Positions 16,329 through 24,758 of a stretch of DNA of 61,746 nt are shown here, one piece after another. Under the pieces are notes generated by a model. It saw nothing but the letters and a program-made list of their open reading frames with translations. It did not search any database and was not told the origin of the DNA. Position 1 is the stretch's first letter. Each line of letters begins with the position of its first letter. The DNA comes from CAYGTO01 sp964352815 (lineage in GTDB: Bacteria > Pseudomonadota > Alphaproteobacteria > Rickettsiales > UBA3002): assembly GCA_964352815.1 (NCBI GenBank), contig CAYGTO010000011.1, forward strand, positions 1 to 61,746. Reading direction: 5' to 3'. A program made the translations under genes and the position numbers.

Positions 16329-17864
16329 ATGCAAACCGATACGGTCGTGAAAGAACTCGAAACCCGCCGCGATGGTGCGCGCATGGGCGGTGGTAGTACG
16401 CGCATCGAGGCACAGCATAATCGTGGTAAGCTGACCGCACGCGAGCGTATTGAAGTGTTGCTCGATCCGAACTCGTTTGAAGAATATGATATGTTTGTGG
16501 AGCATCGCTGCGACAATTTCGGCATGGCAGATAAGAAAATCCCTGGCGATGGGGTGGTGACCGGGCAGGGGACGATCAATGGCCGGCTCGTCTTTCTTTA
16601 TTCTCAAGATTTTACCGTGCTGGGTGGTTCACTCTCAGAAACGAACGCCAAGAAAATTTGCAAAGTGCAGGATATGGCGCTGAAAATGGGTGCGCCGATC
16701 ATCGGGCTGAATGATTCAGGCGGCGCGCGGATTCAGGAGGGTGTGGATTCGCTATCAGGCTTTGCCGAGATTTTCCAGCGCAACGTGCTGGCCTCCGGCG
16801 TGATCCCGCAAATTTCGGTGATTATGGGCCCGTGCGCGGGCGGGGCGGTCTATTCGCCAGCGCTGACCGACTTCACCTTCATGGTACGTGGCAGCTCCTA
16901 TATGTATCTGACCGGGCCGGATGTGGTTAAAACCGTGACCCATGAGGAAGTGACCCATGAGGAGCTGGGCGGCGCGAACATCCATGCGCGGCGCACCGGC
17001 GTTGCTGATGTTGCGTTTGATAATGACATTGAAGCGCTGATGCAGGTGCGTAAGCTTTTCAATTACCTGCCACTTTCGAACCGTGCGGAGATTCCAAGCC
17101 GCCCAACCGATGACCCTGCTGACCGCGTCGAAATGGCGCTGAACACGCTGGTGCCCGACAATCCGAACAAGCCTTATGATATGCGCGAGCTGGTGATGCG
17201 AGTCGTCGATGAGGGCGATTTCTTTGAGATTCAGCCCGATTATGCCAAAAACATTATGGTGGGTTTCGGCCGGATGGAAGGCTCGACGGTAGGGTTTGTC
17301 GCCAATCAGCCGCTGGAGCTGGCGGGCTGCCTCGACATCAATGCCTCGCGCAAGGCCGCACGTTTTGTACGTTTTTGTGATGCGTTCAATATTCCCATCG
17401 TTACGTTTGTCGATGTGCCAGGCTTTCTGCCCGGAACCTCTCAGGAACATAATGCGGTGATCAAACATGGCGCAAAGCTGCTTTATGCTTATGCCGAGGC
17501 GACGGTGCCGAAGATCACGCTGATCACGCGCAAGGCCTATGGTGGCGCGTATATTGTGATGAGCTCCAAACATTTGCGCGGCGATGTGAATTATGCTTGG
17601 CCGACAGCAGAAATCGCCGTAATGGGCCCACAAGGCGCGGTAGAAGTGATTTATAAGAATAAAGTCTCCGAAGAAGAGCTGCAACAAAAGGCCGATGAAT
17701 ATCGCCAGAAATTTGCCAGCCCCTTTGCAGCGGGCACGCGCGGCTATCTCGACGACGTCCTCCGCCCGCAAAACACCCGTTGGCGCCTCTGCCGTGCGCT
17801 AGGCATGTTGCGCTCGAAAAAGCTCGAAAACCCATGGAAGAAACACGATAATCTGCCGTTGTAG
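16329..17864 (+). CDS. pccB: Propionyl-CoA (or acetyl-CoA) carboxylase, carboxyltransferase subunit
   Basis: This subunit transfers carboxyl from carboxybiotin to propionyl-CoA (or a related acyl-CoA). The 511-residue crotonase-type protein has the N-terminal GKLTARERIEVLLDPNSFEE, DGVVTGQG, GLNDSGGARIQEGV and the second-half GFLPGTSQEHNAVIKHGAKLLYAYAEATVPK block. The biotin-carrying partner is pccA at 19432, separated by aceA. Length and motifs favour PccB over AccA/AccD. Exact acyl-CoA preference is not visible. Confidence 0.92.
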   Translation: MQTDTVVKELETRRDGARMGGGSTRIEAQHNRGKLTARERIEVLLDPNSFEEYDMFVEHRCDNFGMADKKIPGDGVVTGQGTINGRLVFLYSQDFTVLGGSLSETNAKKICKVQDMALKMGAPIIGLNDSGGARIQEGVDSLSGFAEIFQRNVLASGVIPQISVIMGPCAGGAVYSPALTDFTFMVRGSSYMYLTGPDVVKTVTHEEVTHEELGGANIHARRTGVADVAFDNDIEALMQVRKLFNYLPLSNRAEIPSRPTDDPADRVEMALNTLVPDNPNKPYDMRELVMRVVDEGDFFEIQPDYAKNIMVGFGRMEGSTVGFVANQPLELAGCLDINASRKAARFVRFCDAFNIPIVTFVDVPGFLPGTSQEHNAVIKHGAKLLYAYAEATVPKITLITRKAYGGAYIVMSSKHLRGDVNYAWPTAEIAVMGPQGAVEVIYKNKVSEEELQQKADEYRQKFASPFAAGTRGYLDDVLRPQNTRWRLCRALGMLRSKKLENPWKKHDNLPL

Positions 17865-17914
17865 ATAGCAGCTTGTTAATCCATCCTTTACTTCCCTCTG
17901 GTACTCTCGGGGGA

Positions 17915-17937
17915 ATTGCGTTATGATGCAATGCAAT
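17915..17937. promoter_or_regulatory. Possible operator upstream of aceA
   Basis: ATTGC (17915-17919) is followed eight bases later by its complement GCAAT, and a second GCAAT adjoins it. This symmetric site lies about 50 bp before the isocitrate lyase start. Glyoxylate-shunt genes are often regulated, so it is a candidate operator. No specific regulator can be named from so short a match. Confidence 0.25.
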
Positions 17938-17986
17938 AACTGCGGTCGATGAATCGACTAAAACAATAGATATCAGGGAGTTACCG

Positions 17987-19264
17987 ATGGCTATACCATC
18001 CGCAAAAGCATTAGAAAAAGAATGGAAAGAAAGCCCGCGCTGGGCGGGGGTGGAGCGCCCCTATGGCGGCGCGGAAGTCGAGAAACTGCGCGGCACGTTG
18101 CCGATCGAACATAGCCTCGCGAAAAATGGCGCGGAAAAGCTCTGGCGCTATATGAACACCTCCGATTACGTCAATGCGCTGGGCGCGCTGACGGGGAATC
18201 AGGCCATGCAACAGGTGAAAGCCGGTTTGAAGGCGATTTACCTCTCAGGCTGGCAGGTGGCGGCCGATGCGAACCTTGCCGGTGAGATGTATCCCGATCA
18301 ATCGCTCTATCCGGCGAACTCCGTGCCGATGGTAGTCAAGCGCATCAATAACTGCTTGCAGCGCGCCGACCAGCTGCATCATGCCGAAGGCGATGATTCG
18401 ATCGACTGGTTCCAGCCGATCATGGCCGATGCCGAAGCCGGCTTTGGTGGCTCGCTCAATGCGTTTGAGCTGATGAAAGCGATGATTGAAGCCGGTGCGG
18501 CGGGTGCGCATTTCGAAGACCAACTCTCTTCTGCGAAAAAATGTGGCCATATGGGCGGCAAGGTGCTCGTGCCAATTTCTGAGCATATTCAGAAGCTTGT
18601 CGCAGCGCGCTTAGCGGCGGATGTGTGCGGCGTACCGAGCATCATCATCGCGCGTACGGACTCAAACGGCGCATACTTGCTCACCAGCGACATTGATGAG
18701 CGCGATCATCGCTTTATCGATGGTGAGGATCGCACAGCCGAGGGCTTCCACAATTATAAGGGTGGATTGGATGCGGCGATCAATCGCGGTATTGCCTATG
18801 CCCCTTACGCGGATTTGATCTGGTGCGAAACCTCGACGCCGGATCTGGAAGAAGCGAAGCGCTTTGCTGAGGCGCTGAAGCAGGAATATCCGAACAAAAT
18901 GCTCGCCTATAATTGTTCGCCATCGTTCAATTGGAAGAAAAATCTCGATGATGCAACGATTGCGAAATTCCAAAAAGAACTTGGCGCGATGGGCTATAAG
19001 TTCCAGTTCATTACGCTGGCAGGCTTCCATGCGCTGAATCATGGTATGTTCGATTTAGCGACTAAATATAAAGAGTCCGGCATGACTGGCTATGTCGAGC
19101 TGCAGGAACGTGAGTTTGCGGATGCGGAACGCGGCTTCACTGCGACCAAGCACCAGCGCGAAGTCGGCACCGGCTATTTCGACGAGGTGGCGCAAGTGAT
19201 TGCAGGCGGCGCCTCTTCCACCACGGCGCTGCATGGCTCAACGGAGGAAGAGCAGTTTAAGTGA
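17987..19264 (+). CDS. aceA: Isocitrate lyase
   Basis: Isocitrate lyase splits isocitrate into glyoxylate and succinate, the first step of the glyoxylate shunt, allowing growth on acetate or fatty acids. The 425-residue protein has the catalytic KKCGH motif with Cys at residue 186, IMADAEAGFGG for metal binding and YNCSPSFNWKKNL near 303-315. The length is that of AceA, not of the shorter methylisocitrate lyase PrpB. A GGGAG ribosome site precedes the ATG. No malate synthase is in the window. Confidence 0.96.
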   Translation: MAIPSAKALEKEWKESPRWAGVERPYGGAEVEKLRGTLPIEHSLAKNGAEKLWRYMNTSDYVNALGALTGNQAMQQVKAGLKAIYLSGWQVAADANLAGEMYPDQSLYPANSVPMVVKRINNCLQRADQLHHAEGDDSIDWFQPIMADAEAGFGGSLNAFELMKAMIEAGAAGAHFEDQLSSAKKCGHMGGKVLVPISEHIQKLVAARLAADVCGVPSIIIARTDSNGAYLLTSDIDERDHRFIDGEDRTAEGFHNYKGGLDAAINRGIAYAPYADLIWCETSTPDLEEAKRFAEALKQEYPNKMLAYNCSPSFNWKKNLDDATIAKFQKELGAMGYKFQFITLAGFHALNHGMFDLATKYKESGMTGYVELQEREFADAERGFTATKHQREVGTGYFDEVAQVIAGGASSTTALHGSTEEEQFK

Positions 19265-19302
19265 CGCGTATGTCAGCGAGCGTAGCGAGCTGGTAACATA
19301 GC

Positions 19303-19383
19303 GTCATCCCGGCGAAAGCCGGGATCTCGTGCAAGCTATTGTGATTGTTGAAAGAGTGAGATCCTAGCTTTCGCCGGGATGAC
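19303..19383. repeat. Long inverted repeat (REPIN-like) between aceA and pccA
   Basis: The outer arms GTCATCCCGGCGAAAGC (19303-19319) and GCTTTCGCCGGGATGAC (19367-19383) are perfect 17-bp complements around a 47-bp middle. The left arm is also a palindrome by itself with GCCGGGATC. It belongs to the GTCATNCC palindrome family found throughout this window and could terminate aceA transcription. Confidence 0.85.
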
Positions 19384-19431
19384 CGCTTCTCCCATCTTGC
19401 ATTCCCTTTTCACCCGCGCTATAACCGCCGG

Positions 19432-21423
19432 ATGTTTGAATCAATTTTAATTGCCAATCGCGGCGAAATTGCGGTGCGTATTATGCGCACGGCGAAGAAG
19501 ATGGGCCTGTCGACTGTGGCGGTCTATTCGGAAGCCGATACCAACGCGCTGCATGTGAAATATGCCGATGATGCCTTCTATCTTGGCCCACCGCCCTCGA
19601 CCCAGTCTTACCTGAACCAAGAGAAACTCATTGAGGCGATTAACCAATCCGGCGCCGACGCGGTGCATCCGGGTTATGGGTTTTTGTCGGAAAATGAAGG
19701 CTTTTGTAAAGCAGTTGCTGGCGCTGGTGCGACCTTTGTTGGGCCACCGGTTAAAGCCATCCGTTTGATGGGTGATAAGATTGAGTCGAAGAAAGTGGCT
19801 AAGGAAGCCGGGGTTAATACCGTTCCCGGAACAGAAGAGGCGATCAGCGATTATGATGAAGCACGGGTTGTTGCGCGTGACATTGGCTACCCGGTGATGA
19901 TCAAAGCGGCCGCTGGTGGTGGCGGTAAAGGTATGCGCGTCGCATGGAATGAAAAAGAGCTGAAGCAAGGCATGCGGCTCGCAGCAAGCGAGGCGGAATC
20001 AAGCTTCAATGATGCACGCATCTTTATTGAAAAATTCTTCGAAGAGCCGCGCCACATTGAGATTCAAGTGCTCGCCGATAATCACGGAAATGTGATCACG
20101 CTAGGCGAACGTGAATGTTCGATTCAGCGGCGTCATCAGAAGGTGATTGAAGAGGCGCCAAGCCCGTTCTTGAATGACAAAATGCGTACAAAAATGAGCG
20201 AGCAATCGGTCGCGCTAGCGAAGAAAGTAGGTTATTCCAGTGCCGGAACTGTCGAGTATATCGTAGACAAAAAAGGTAATTTCTATTTCCTTGAGATGAA
20301 CACACGTCTCCAAGTTGAACACCGGGTAACCGAGCTGATTACCGGTATTGACCTAGTCGAACAGATGATTCGCGTGGCGGCGGGCGAAGAGCTGCAGCTC
20401 ACACAAGATAAGGTCGTATTCCATGGCTGGGCGATGGAAAGCCGGGTCTATGCGGAAGATCCAAGCCGGGGCTTCCTGCCTTCGACGGGCCGGATTGTCC
20501 GCTATCAGGAGCCAAAAATTCAGGCTAAGACGCTAATCGATACCGGTGTCTATGAAGGCGGCGAAGTTAGCATGTACTATGATCCGATGATCGCGAAAGT
20601 GTGCACCCATGCCACCAATCGCCAGAAAACCATCGAGGCGATGCAGGAAGCGCTGGCAGCCTACACGATTGAGGGAGTCTCGCACAATATCAGCTTTTTG
20701 GAGGCGATCTGTGCGCACAAGCGTTTCCAAAAGGGTGACATGTCGACCAACTTCATTGAGCAGGAATATCCGGGTGGTTTTAGCGGCGCTGAGCTAACGA
20801 CGGAATCAGCGAAAGTGTGCCTGGCGACGGCGGTTTACCTCTTTATGCGCGACATGGAGCGTGCGCTACAAACCACGGGCCAGCTACCTGGCCGAACACC
20901 GCAACTCGGCACGCGCTGGGTGGTAGTGCTCGAAGATCAGAACTTTGCGGTCTCTGTGCGTAAGCGGGCCAACGGCTATGATGTGGCCTATGATGATGGC
21001 ATGGTGTCGATCCGCAGCGATTGGAAGCTGGGCCGGCGTTTATTCCAGGGCGTCGTCGACGGCAAAAAGGTCAGTGTCAAAATCGAACCGCTTGCGGAAG
21101 GGTATCGGCTCAGCCACGCCGGATCAGAGATCAAAGCCGCCGTGCGAACACCGCGTGTCTCGGAACTCGCGCGTTATATGCCAGAGACGGTGGAAGAAGA
21201 TTTGAGCCATCAGATTCGCTCGCCGATCGCTGGGCTCGTGTCGCGCATGCTGGTGAGTGAAGGCGATAGTGTGACCGAGGGGCAAGAGCTGTTCGTGATT
21301 GAAGCGATGAAGATGGAGAACATCGTCTATGCCGATCATGATGCGGAAATAGCAAAAATTAACGTGACAGCGCCGCAAAGCGTCAATGCCGATGCGGTGG
21401 TCTTAGAGTTCAACACAGATTAG
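19432..21423 (+). CDS. pccA: Propionyl-CoA (or acetyl-CoA) carboxylase, biotin carboxylase/carrier subunit
   Basis: It carboxylates its own biotin with ATP and bicarbonate and passes the group to PccB. The 663-residue protein starts with the biotin carboxylase domain (ILIANRGEIAVRIMRTAKKMG; glycine-rich ATP loop KAAAGGGGKGM near 162; FLEMNTRLQVEHRVTE near 290). A middle linking domain follows, then a biotinyl domain with EAMKMEN, the biotinylated Lys being about residue 627. It pairs with pccB across aceA. Confidence 0.94.
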   Translation: MFESILIANRGEIAVRIMRTAKKMGLSTVAVYSEADTNALHVKYADDAFYLGPPPSTQSYLNQEKLIEAINQSGADAVHPGYGFLSENEGFCKAVAGAGATFVGPPVKAIRLMGDKIESKKVAKEAGVNTVPGTEEAISDYDEARVVARDIGYPVMIKAAAGGGGKGMRVAWNEKELKQGMRLAASEAESSFNDARIFIEKFFEEPRHIEIQVLADNHGNVITLGERECSIQRRHQKVIEEAPSPFLNDKMRTKMSEQSVALAKKVGYSSAGTVEYIVDKKGNFYFLEMNTRLQVEHRVTELITGIDLVEQMIRVAAGEELQLTQDKVVFHGWAMESRVYAEDPSRGFLPSTGRIVRYQEPKIQAKTLIDTGVYEGGEVSMYYDPMIAKVCTHATNRQKTIEAMQEALAAYTIEGVSHNISFLEAICAHKRFQKGDMSTNFIEQEYPGGFSGAELTTESAKVCLATAVYLFMRDMERALQTTGQLPGRTPQLGTRWVVVLEDQNFAVSVRKRANGYDVAYDDGMVSIRSDWKLGRRLFQGVVDGKKVSVKIEPLAEGYRLSHAGSEIKAAVRTPRVSELARYMPETVEEDLSHQIRSPIAGLVSRMLVSEGDSVTEGQELFVIEAMKMENIVYADHDAEIAKINVTAPQSVNADAVVLEFNTD

Positions 21424-21435
21424 TGCTCTTATGCG

Positions 21436-21720
21436 CTAACGTGATTGGCACGTTGCAGCTGGCCCTTCCCCTTCGGGTGTGTTTACTTGATTAGCAGCAT
21501 GCTGCAGAGATTGCATAACGTAACCTAACATCGCTGCAGGATCAGTTGGTAGTGTTTTATCGCCTCTTGCCAGTGTTCCAATTGCACCATCAACTGCACT
21601 TCTTGCTCCATCTAAACCAAGGCCACTCGCCTGGCCTGCGAGCAATGCCAGCGCACCTTCGCCCAGCATAGAACGAATCCGTTTTTCGCGCTCTTCTGCA
21701 TCTCTTTCTAAATTACTCAT
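21436..21720 (-). CDS. Uncharacterised small protein
   Basis: A 94-residue product, MSNLERDAEEREKRIRSMLG..., with a charged helical N-terminus, a middle rich in Ala and Gly, and a polar C-terminus (NTPEGEGPAATCQSR). No signal peptide or clear membrane helix. GAGGT lies 10-12 bases upstream of the ATG at 21720; an in-frame start 36 bases earlier is less likely. I do not recognise the family. It is convergent with pccA. Confidence 0.5.
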   Translation of the reverse strand: MSNLERDAEEREKRIRSMLGEGALALLAGQASGLGLDGARSAVDGAIGTLARGDKTLPTDPAAMLGYVMQSLQHAANQVNTPEGEGPAATCQSR

Positions 21721-21921
21721 AGGCGAATTGTACCTCACACAATAGGTTGTGTGCAAACGTTAATATCTTGATATGCGGGCATTAATTGTTATTGTTTATC
21801 ATGTTGTTAGTGTTATTTCTCAAGCCATTGCCCCCAAGCTTATGCTGCACCGCATTACAAAGATTGCATTTCTGTAATCTCTCGGCTAATCTGAAGATTA
21901 CTCATGTCGTGGAGGATAATG

Positions 21922-22233
21922 ATGGGATCGAAAAAGTCAGCCTATCGCAGCGTCAAAGTGCGCGTGACAGGCCGTGTCCAGGGGGTTGGCTATCGCGCTT
22001 GGGCAAAATCACTGGCACGTAAACTAGGGGTTGCAGGCTGGATCAGTAATTGCGCTGATGGCTCGGTCGAAGCAGTGTTTTCTGGCCCTGCTGAGCAGGT
22101 GAATGCCATGGTGCAGCGCTGCTATGAGGGGCCACTTGCGGCAGCCGTCTTGCTCGTGCAACAGGAAGATGTGAATTCGAGTGTTGAGTCGGAAGACTTC
22201 TTGATTCGCTCTTCCAGCTCAATGGCGGCTTAA
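21922..22233 (+). CDS. acyP: Acylphosphatase
   Basis: Acylphosphatase hydrolyses carboxyl-phosphate bonds. The conserved VTGRVQGVGYRAW motif (catalytic Arg in the phosphate cradle) is near the N-terminus, and GWISNCADGSVEAVFSG carries the catalytic Asn. ATGs exist at 21904, 21919 and 21922; GGAGG at 21911-21915 favours 21922, giving 103 residues. The gene overlaps the 3' end of lipB by four bases on the opposite strand. Confidence 0.9.
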   Translation: MGSKKSAYRSVKVRVTGRVQGVGYRAWAKSLARKLGVAGWISNCADGSVEAVFSGPAEQVNAMVQRCYEGPLAAAVLLVQQEDVNSSVESEDFLIRSSSSMAA

Positions 22234-23006
22234 TCCGTTCCAAATACACGAATAAACTGATTGCTCAGCGCTTGGTCAAACTGCGCCATGCTCGCCTCTA
22301 TGCCGAGTGCGTGAAGCGAGGTGACGCCATAATGTGAGATGCCGCATGGGACGATGCCGTTAAAATGCGAGAGGTCGGGGTTTAAATTAATGGCGATGCC
22401 ATGATAGGTGACCCAGTGTTTGACGCGGATGCCGAGGGCTGCGATTTTAGATTCTTTTTGTTCGTTCCCGCGCTGCGCTACTGCTTCGCGCGATGAAACC
22501 TGCTGTCGCAGCTCATGGCTGGCGACGTCTGCTGACGTCGCTTGAGAGCCAGCATGATGCGTCATTTCAGCAGACCCCTGATCCCCGATCCCCGAATCCT
22601 GTTGCACCCAAACGCCGATACGGTCGTCTCGGGTGAAGCCTTCGACGTCGAACTCTGCGAGGGTTGCAATGATCCACGCCTCAAGTTGTTTGACGAACAC
22701 ACGTAAATCAGGCGCTTGGCCGAGCGCCTCCGCGCGTTTCTTCAGATCAAGCATGACATAGGCGATGCGCTGACCGGGGCCGTGATAGGTATATTGCCCG
22801 CCGCGGCCGGTCTCAAACACATCAAACCGCTCCGTTTCCAGCAAATCTTCACTCCTTGCGCTGGTTCCGGCAGTGTAAAGCGGTGGATGTTCGAGCAACC
22901 AGATACATTCCTCTGCCTCGCCGGCGCGGATCGCCGCGACCCGTGTTTCCATAAAAGCCAGCGCGTCAGGGTAGGGGATGAGCGAATCAGAGATTTTCCA
23001 TTCCAT
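22230..23006 (-). CDS. lipB: Octanoyltransferase LipB with in-frame insertion
   Basis: LipB transfers octanoyl from acyl carrier protein to lipoate-dependent enzymes. Motifs: LLEHPPLYTAG near 37-47, GRGGQYTYHGPGQRIAYV near 67-84, then KIAALGIRVKHWVTYHGIAINLN with the active-site Lys, and FNGIVPCGI with the catalytic Cys. Between GVWVQ (131-135) and KIAALG (187 on) lie about 51 residues with no counterpart in the family, encoded by a palindromic element. The catalytic parts on both sides stay in frame, so the protein may still work. Confidence 0.92.
   Translation of the reverse strand: MEWKISDSLIPYPDALAFMETRVAAIRAGEAEECIWLLEHPPLYTAGTSARSEDLLETERFDVFETGRGGQYTYHGPGQRIAYVMLDLKKRAEALGQAPDLRVFVKQLEAWIIATLAEFDVEGFTRDDRIGVWVQQDSGIGDQGSAEMTHHAGSQATSADVASHELRQQVSSREAVAQRGNEQKESKIAALGIRVKHWVTYHGIAINLNPDLSHFNGIVPCGISHYGVTSLHALGIEASMAQFDQALSNQFIRVFGTD
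22449..22601 (-). repeat. Palindromic element inserted in frame in lipB
   Basis: The roughly 153-bp insert contains nested inverted repeats: TCATGGCTGG (22513) with CCAGCATGA, and inside them CGACGTC-TGCT-GACGTCG (22523-22540). The length is divisible by three and the reading frame stays open. The edge carries a GATCCCCGATCCCCGAAT-like tract resembling one at about 56250. This is the behaviour of Rickettsia palindromic elements. Borders are inferred from family alignment by memory. Confidence 0.75.
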
Positions 23007-23099
23007 ACAGGCAAAATAGATAGTGCGGCACTAAAATCAAAGAAAAACCCATGATGCCGGGATGAACGAAGCGAAAGTCGCCGCATAGCAACAAAAACG

Positions 23100-23128
23100 T
23101 TGCGCGCCTGCGTAACACTCATTATACA
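23100..23128 (+). promoter_or_regulatory. Promoter of the tRNA-Leu genes
   Basis: TTGCGC (23100-23105) and TATACA (23123-23128) are separated by 17 bp and end 17 bp before the first tRNA-Leu. The spacing is ideal and the -10 is close to consensus. The -35 is weaker. Confidence 0.5.
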
Positions 23129-23145
23129 TCACCAAGTATTGACCT

Positions 23146-23232
23146 GCGCTCGTGGCGGAATTGGTAGACGCGCAACGTTGAGGTCGTTGTCCGCTTCGGC
23201 GGGTGGAGGTTCAAGTCCTCTCGAGCGCACCA
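23146..23232 (+). tRNA. tRNA-Leu (anticodon GAG)
   Basis: An 87-nt class II tRNA. The acceptor arms GCGCTCG and CGAGCGC pair, the D-arm GCGGAATTGGTAGACGC is typical of Leu, the anticodon loop TTGAGGT gives GAG, and a long variable arm follows. The T-arm reads GGTTCAAGTCC, and CCA is encoded at 23230-23232. Confidence 0.96.
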
Positions 23233-23337
23233 ATTCGAGCCTTCATGAGACCGAGCCGAGTGTATCGAGGCGCAAGGCGAATGTTAGGCGCAGGTGACTG
23301 TTACAACACGCTCATAAACAGACACCCTCGTTATAAG

Positions 23338-23424
23338 GCCCAGGTGGCGGAATTGGTAGACGCGCTAGCTTCAGGTGCTAGTTCCCTTCGGGGAGTGAAG
23401 GTTCAAGTCCTTTCCTGGGCACCA
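23338..23424 (+). tRNA. tRNA-Leu (anticodon CAG)
   Basis: A second 87-nt class II tRNA 105 bp after the first. The acceptor arms GCCCAGG/CCTGGGC pair, the D-arm is identical in the GGCGGAATTGGTAGACGCG core, the anticodon stem CTAGC/GCTAG has loop TTCAGGT with CAG, and CCA is encoded. The shared D- and T-arms suggest an old duplication of the neighbouring tRNA-Leu. Confidence 0.96.
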
Positions 23425-23495
23425 TGATTGTGACAATTCAATGAATTTTGACGTGCCTCTCTGGTACTATTCCTCGGCGCTGCTAATCTGCCGTC

Positions 23496-23804
23496 ATGAA
23501 CCAAGCTAAACCGCCATCGCAGCCCCATAAAGATGAGAGCCGTTTCTTAAACCTGAAAAACAGTGCGTGCGTGTTAGGCTCCGCGGCGGCAGGGGAGAAG
23601 GGCGGTCACTATCCTGAAATGATTGCGAAAGCCCGAAAAGAGTATTTCAGCAAAGTGAAAGAGGTTACACAGCGCTCGGTATTCGCAATGTGTCTGATGA
23701 GTGCAAGATTGTGCATCGTAGCTACAAGTAAAACGCACTCGCGCTTTGCGCCACCGTTGGCACGCTTGTGCTTGGTGCCACTTTGTCTATTGTCGATAAT
23801 TTAG
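23496..23804 (+). pseudogene. Uncharacterised, probably decayed small ORF
   Basis: The open frame gives 102 residues, but its C-terminal part looks unnatural. After about residue 59 (KVKEVTQ) another frame continues sensibly (ALGIRNVSDECKIVHRSYK, then stop). Right after that stop the same frame encodes a hydrophobic segment, NALALCATVGTLVLGATLS, ending near 23836. I read this as a small gene, or two, broken by an indel and a stop. No family recognised. Confidence 0.3.
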
Positions 23805-23837
23805 GGCCTAAAGAAAGCGCTGACAAAGAGCGCTAAG

Positions 23838-24626
23838 CTACGCCGCTTTTGCCCCATTCTCCTCTTCGACATATTGACTTGCCCACGCTGATAGGACACG
23901 CGCGACATATTTCCCGTCGCTAGGGCGCTGCATTAGCAAATGATCAGCTTTATCGAGGGAAATATAGCTCTTCGGGTGGTTGGCGGCGTTATACAGCTCG
24001 CGCGCATGGTCAATATTCACGGTTTCATCGATGGGGGAATGCATGATGAGCAGTGGCGCTTTCAACGCTTTCACTTTCTCGATCACCTTCTGCTCTTGCG
24101 CATCTTCGACAAACTGTCGTTTCATGGTGAAGGTGCGCCCTGCCAGCTCCACTTCGGCAAAGCCTTGCTCATTAATAACGTCCAATGCCCCGCCAAAATG
24201 TTTGAGCACATTGGTGGTGTTGCTGGGCGCGCCAATGGTGGCGACGGCCTTGACTTCGGGCACTTGTGACGCGGCGACAAGGGTGGCGGTGCCGCCAAGC
24301 GAATGTCCGAGCATGAGATCAGGGCCGCGTAGGTGTTGATGCATGTAATCCGCCGCGCACATCAAATCTTCGACATTAGATGAAAAATTGGTGTTCCCAA
24401 AATCACCACTACTCATACCGAGCCCGGTGAAATCAAAACGAAAGACAGCAATTCTTTCCTTATTTAGCGCGCGTACGATACGGTTCACCGCGCCAAGATC
24501 TTTACTGCACGCAAAACAGTGGGCAAACAGTGCATAGGCAAGGGCGGGGGAGTCGTTGGGAGAGTCGAGGCGAGCCGCGAGGGTCTCATTATTGGAACTC
24601 ATGAAGGTGATTTTTTCTGATGTCAT
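23838..24626 (-). CDS. Alpha/beta hydrolase family protein
   Basis: A 262-residue serine hydrolase of unknown substrate. It has AHCFACSKDL (oxyanion region) near 34-43, FRFDFTGLGMS, the nucleophile elbow GHSLGG near residue 107, SPIDETVNI with the acid residue near 197-205, and a late DKADHLL with the catalytic His. It resembles the hydrolase half of the fused alpha/beta hydrolase-OsmC proteins, but no OsmC domain is present. No signal peptide, so cytoplasmic. Confidence 0.85.
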   Translation of the reverse strand: MTSEKITFMSSNNETLAARLDSPNDSPALAYALFAHCFACSKDLGAVNRIVRALNKERIAVFRFDFTGLGMSSGDFGNTNFSSNVEDLMCAADYMHQHLRGPDLMLGHSLGGTATLVAASQVPEVKAVATIGAPSNTTNVLKHFGGALDVINEQGFAEVELAGRTFTMKRQFVEDAQEQKVIEKVKALKAPLLIMHSPIDETVNIDHARELYNAANHPKSYISLDKADHLLMQRPSDGKYVARVLSAWASQYVEEENGAKAA

Positions 24627-24758
24627 AATGCCTCCTCTGCCATACGTGATGACGATATCTCTGTATTGAAATTTACTTCACATGGCCCTGCTAATGCAAG
24701 CCTTGTCATTTTACGTGCAAATCGCTACACTCCTGCAACATTATGAGACAGGAATCCG

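Noticed and set aside
16755..17771. 338-codon open frame antisense to pccB
   Set aside because: pccB has complete family motifs on the other strand; the antisense product shows no family pattern and no ribosome site.
17987..19264. Methylisocitrate lyase (PrpB) instead of isocitrate lyase
   Set aside because: The 425-residue length and the KKCGH context are those of AceA; PrpB is about 290-300 residues, and no prpC or prpD is adjacent.
24627..24758. M-box riboswitch before mgtE
   Set aside because: The intergenic sequence is short and no M-box-like helices or conserved core could be found.
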